Shown here: positions 4,801 to 5,735 of the stretch, in pieces
Numbering within the stretch: the first letter of the stretch is position 1
Layout: each line of letters opens with the position of its first letter
Source: Spirochaetaceae bacterium
GTDB lineage: Bacteria; Spirochaetota; Spirochaetia; DSM-27196; PXBQ01
Assembly (NCBI GenBank): GCA_003566875.1
Contig: PXBQ01000190.1
Coordinates: forward strand, 1 to 5,735
Reading direction: 5' to 3'
Length of the DNA: 5,735 nucleotides
Notes under the pieces: generated by a model
The model's database searches: none
What the model saw: only the letters and a program-made list of their open reading frames with translations
Told to the model about the DNA's origin: nothing
Translations under genes and position numbers: made by a program

Positions 4801-5735
4801 ATCGCCGGGTCGCGGTAACCCGCCGCGAGACGGTCCTCGAGTTCACGATAACCGAAGATCTCGCGCCGACCGCGTATGTCTCGGTCTCGCTCTTCCAGCC
4901 GCACGCGCAGACCGAGAACGACCGGCCGATCCGAATGTACGGTGTCGTTCCGATCAACGTGTACTCGGCCGCGTCGCGACAGGCGCTGAACGTCGACGTA
5001 CCCGATGTCATAGAGCCCGAGACCGAGTTCACCATCTCGATCAGGACCGCCGACGGACGCCCGACGCAGTTTGTCGTAGCGGTCGTCGACGAGGGGCTGC
5101 TCGACCTGACCGGATTCCAGACTCCCAACCCGTGGGAAAGCTTCTACCGGAAACAAAGGCTCGCGGTCGCGACGTACGACCTTTTCAACCAGGTGATCGG
5201 TGCGCATCGGGGCGACATCTTCCGCGTCTTCTCGATCGGCGGCGGTGCGATGGGCGAGCTCGGGCTCGAGGAACGCGGGGCAGACGGCGAACGTCGATTT
5301 GAGCCCGTTTCGCTCTTTGCCGGTCCGCTCGCGACCGATTCGAGCGGCCGAGGATCCGCGACGTTCACGATGCCGAACTACCTCGGTTCGGTTCGTGTGA
5401 TGGTGATCTCGGCGGTCGGTGCTCGTTACGGCAGATATGAACGGGCGGTCCCGGTGAAGTCCGAGATCGTCACGCTGCCGACCGTTCCGCGCGTGCTTGG
5501 CCCAGGGGAACTCGCGACGCTCCCGGTGAGTCTTTTCGCGCTCGCCGACGGAGTCGGAACGATTACCGTCGAACTCGAAACTGAAGGTCCGATCTCGATT
5601 ATCGGATCCCGGAACAGGACGCTACGGCTCGGAGAAAATGAAGAGGGCGAAGTCCGGTTCGAGATCGAAACCGACGCGGCTGTCGGGCGCGGCGCGCTCA
5701 CGTTCACGACGTACGCACCGGGATTTCTCGCGACG
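1806..5735 (+). CDS. Large alpha-2-macroglobulin-family lipoprotein, C-terminus beyond the right edge
   Basis: The frame is open for 1310 codons to the window end. The N-terminus is a lipoprotein signal: M-K-R, a hydrophobic stretch, then the lipobox L23-A-S-C26 with Thr at +2, so the protein should be lipidated and membrane-anchored on the periplasmic side or exported. Bacterial A2Ms are thought to trap or inhibit attacking proteases, and some pair with the peptidoglycan synthase PBP1C. Landmarks: F-E-N-N-L-G-Q-F-L-Q (about 380-390, an early macroglobulin domain); M498-V-S-D-V-G-L-T-W; the MG2 signature F605-T-E-R-G-V-Y-R-P-G-D615; Y727-L-F-G-A-P; an aromatic cluster Y878-W-W-W-E-Y; bait-region-domain start T963-D-R-T-E-Y-A-P-G-D972; V1094-D-E-G-L-L-D-L-T-G-F1104 then Y1124-D-L-F; and the A2M domain with M1189-P-N-Y-L-G-S-V-R-V followed by V-P-R-V-L-G-P-G-E. 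These wordings resemble the long Bacteroidota-type A2Ms more than E. coli YfhM. The thioester region would come after the visible part, so its presence is unknown. The family call is firm. Confidence 0.95.
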   Translation, partial: MKRLFRTVAPIAAAIVVVVGGFLASCTAGSAARAYDADEMRAIAQLVSHVPGGVVPHTQPILIRFGADVVDSSMVGSPADRAVVFSPRFRGNTVWQDTRTLRFTPETTFPMRAKVTATIDLARVFGATLPDSALNEYVFSFETDGPEILAAAGAWEPAANGDPDSFVYTGIIAFSAPRARSRVERAVTFTLNGEPVRATVEDARDGLEFTFTTSPIERIGRERSISMFVDPAPLELSAGLSRTATLEPRGTFAVRSIEARNGAGVSFALEFSDEIAVNQDLTGLIRVEPHRDVRIQPVGRTAYVHGEFANGESYDVVVEPGVRSTRGGATAILVRETTTVPDVKPRIEYLSDGVFLPSSGDGRLQFRTVNVRAVRVTVTQVFENNLGQFLQTEQLSSSRSRRSGFNQYFIERVGVPVATQTLAVGERRNEWLVHELDLRRILDDHDKGLYLVELRFERDDMLYDLPGGPRWFSGDDYFNDPRSPGYLHANGRATKAVMVSDVGLTWKKQGERHAVFTTNLLTGRPLSGVEVTLRTFQNQVAGSAVTDVNGFAEIATPGVPDPFYATAEKNGQRSVIKANEMAWNLSSFDVAGADDPGQGTRAYIFTERGVYRPGDSINLSAILRNADDSFPPRHPVSIKVTNSRGQLHLERTITDGTDGFYTFTIPTRESDPTGTWHAELTAGTRRFTEAIRVETVVPNRLRVGVTTDKDVIRHDDRRITVSVESSYLFGAPSANLDLEVSIDTAEREKTFARFPGFSFASESRSFPQASEQAHRGTLDATGRADFAWTLPSFEGISSAADLRIRARVLEPGGRANFGSVTVPVDPYSHYAGIAKPDLGYGFAQIGAELTVPVLSVHADGAAVAGRRMTYNVYRNDRYWWWEYETYSDFRSRYRSDGNTTRVATGTITSGTTARNVSFVPDGWGEYLFEVVDASGHHASFFFRASSWADSAVGPDDGILTVTTDRTEYAPGDIARVTVVTPADGTLLATLERGASVLSHRRVAVTRRETVLEFTITEDLAPTAYVSVSLFQPHAQTENDRPIRMYGVVPINVYSAASRQALNVDVPDVIEPETEFTISIRTADGRPTQFVVAVVDEGLLDLTGFQTPNPWESFYRKQRLAVATYDLFNQVIGAHRGDIFRVFSIGGGAMGELGLEERGADGERRFEPVSLFAGPLATDSSGRGSATFTMPNYLGSVRVMVISAVGARYGRYERAVPVKSEIVTLPTVPRVLGPGELATLPVSLFALADGVGTITVELETEGPISIIGSRNRTLRLGENEEGEVRFEIETDAAVGRGALTFTTYAPGFLAT

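Overview
The window is a GC-rich bacterial fragment with two transcription units facing away from an AT-rich divergent intergenic region, plus a third gene that runs off the right edge. The organism cannot be fixed from this sequence. The coding strands favour GC-ending codons (TCG, CTC, GAG). The large alpha-2-macroglobulin (A2M) resembles the long 'Bacteroidota-type' branch as I remember it. The permease/thioredoxin/ArsR set is one I associate with spirochaetes, deltaproteobacteria and archaea. A GC-rich spirochaete or similar didermal bacterium is a reasonable guess, held at low confidence. A lipoprotein A2M argues for a bacterium with an outer membrane.

Left part (1-1089, minus strand): a two-gene operon. 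The first gene is a small thioredoxin-fold protein of the 'redox-active disulfide protein 2' type (CPNC active site). It overlaps by four bases (ATGA) the start of a polytopic permease of the ArsP/DUF318 family. The permease carries the family's Cys-Ser-Cys motif and is cut by the left edge.

Middle (1090-1364): a 275-base non-coding, AT-rich divergent control region. It holds a plausible sigma70-type promoter for the operon, a 15-base tandem duplication that repeats its -35 element, a TTGATCAA dyad, a repeated GTTTA(G)TTGGTTA element and three CAATAT motifs. A divergent ArsR/SmtB-type repressor follows on the plus strand (1365-1706). It has a CVC pair just ahead of its recognition helix and a CDC pair near its C-terminus. 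Together these three genes look like a thiol-reactive metal(loid) response module: sensor, redox protein and membrane permease. The substrate is unknown.

Right part (1806-5735, plus strand, open at the right edge): 1310 codons of a very large A2M-family lipoprotein. They cover the lipobox, the N-terminal macroglobulin domains, the MG2 signature, the bait-region domain and the A2M domain. The part that would hold a CxEQ thioester lies beyond the window. The gene has its own ribosome binding site after a 99-base gap and looks functionally unrelated to the metal(loid) module.

I see no RNA genes, mobile elements or CRISPR arrays. The components are recognisable families. The less ordinary material is the cysteine layout of the module and the architecture of its divergent control region.
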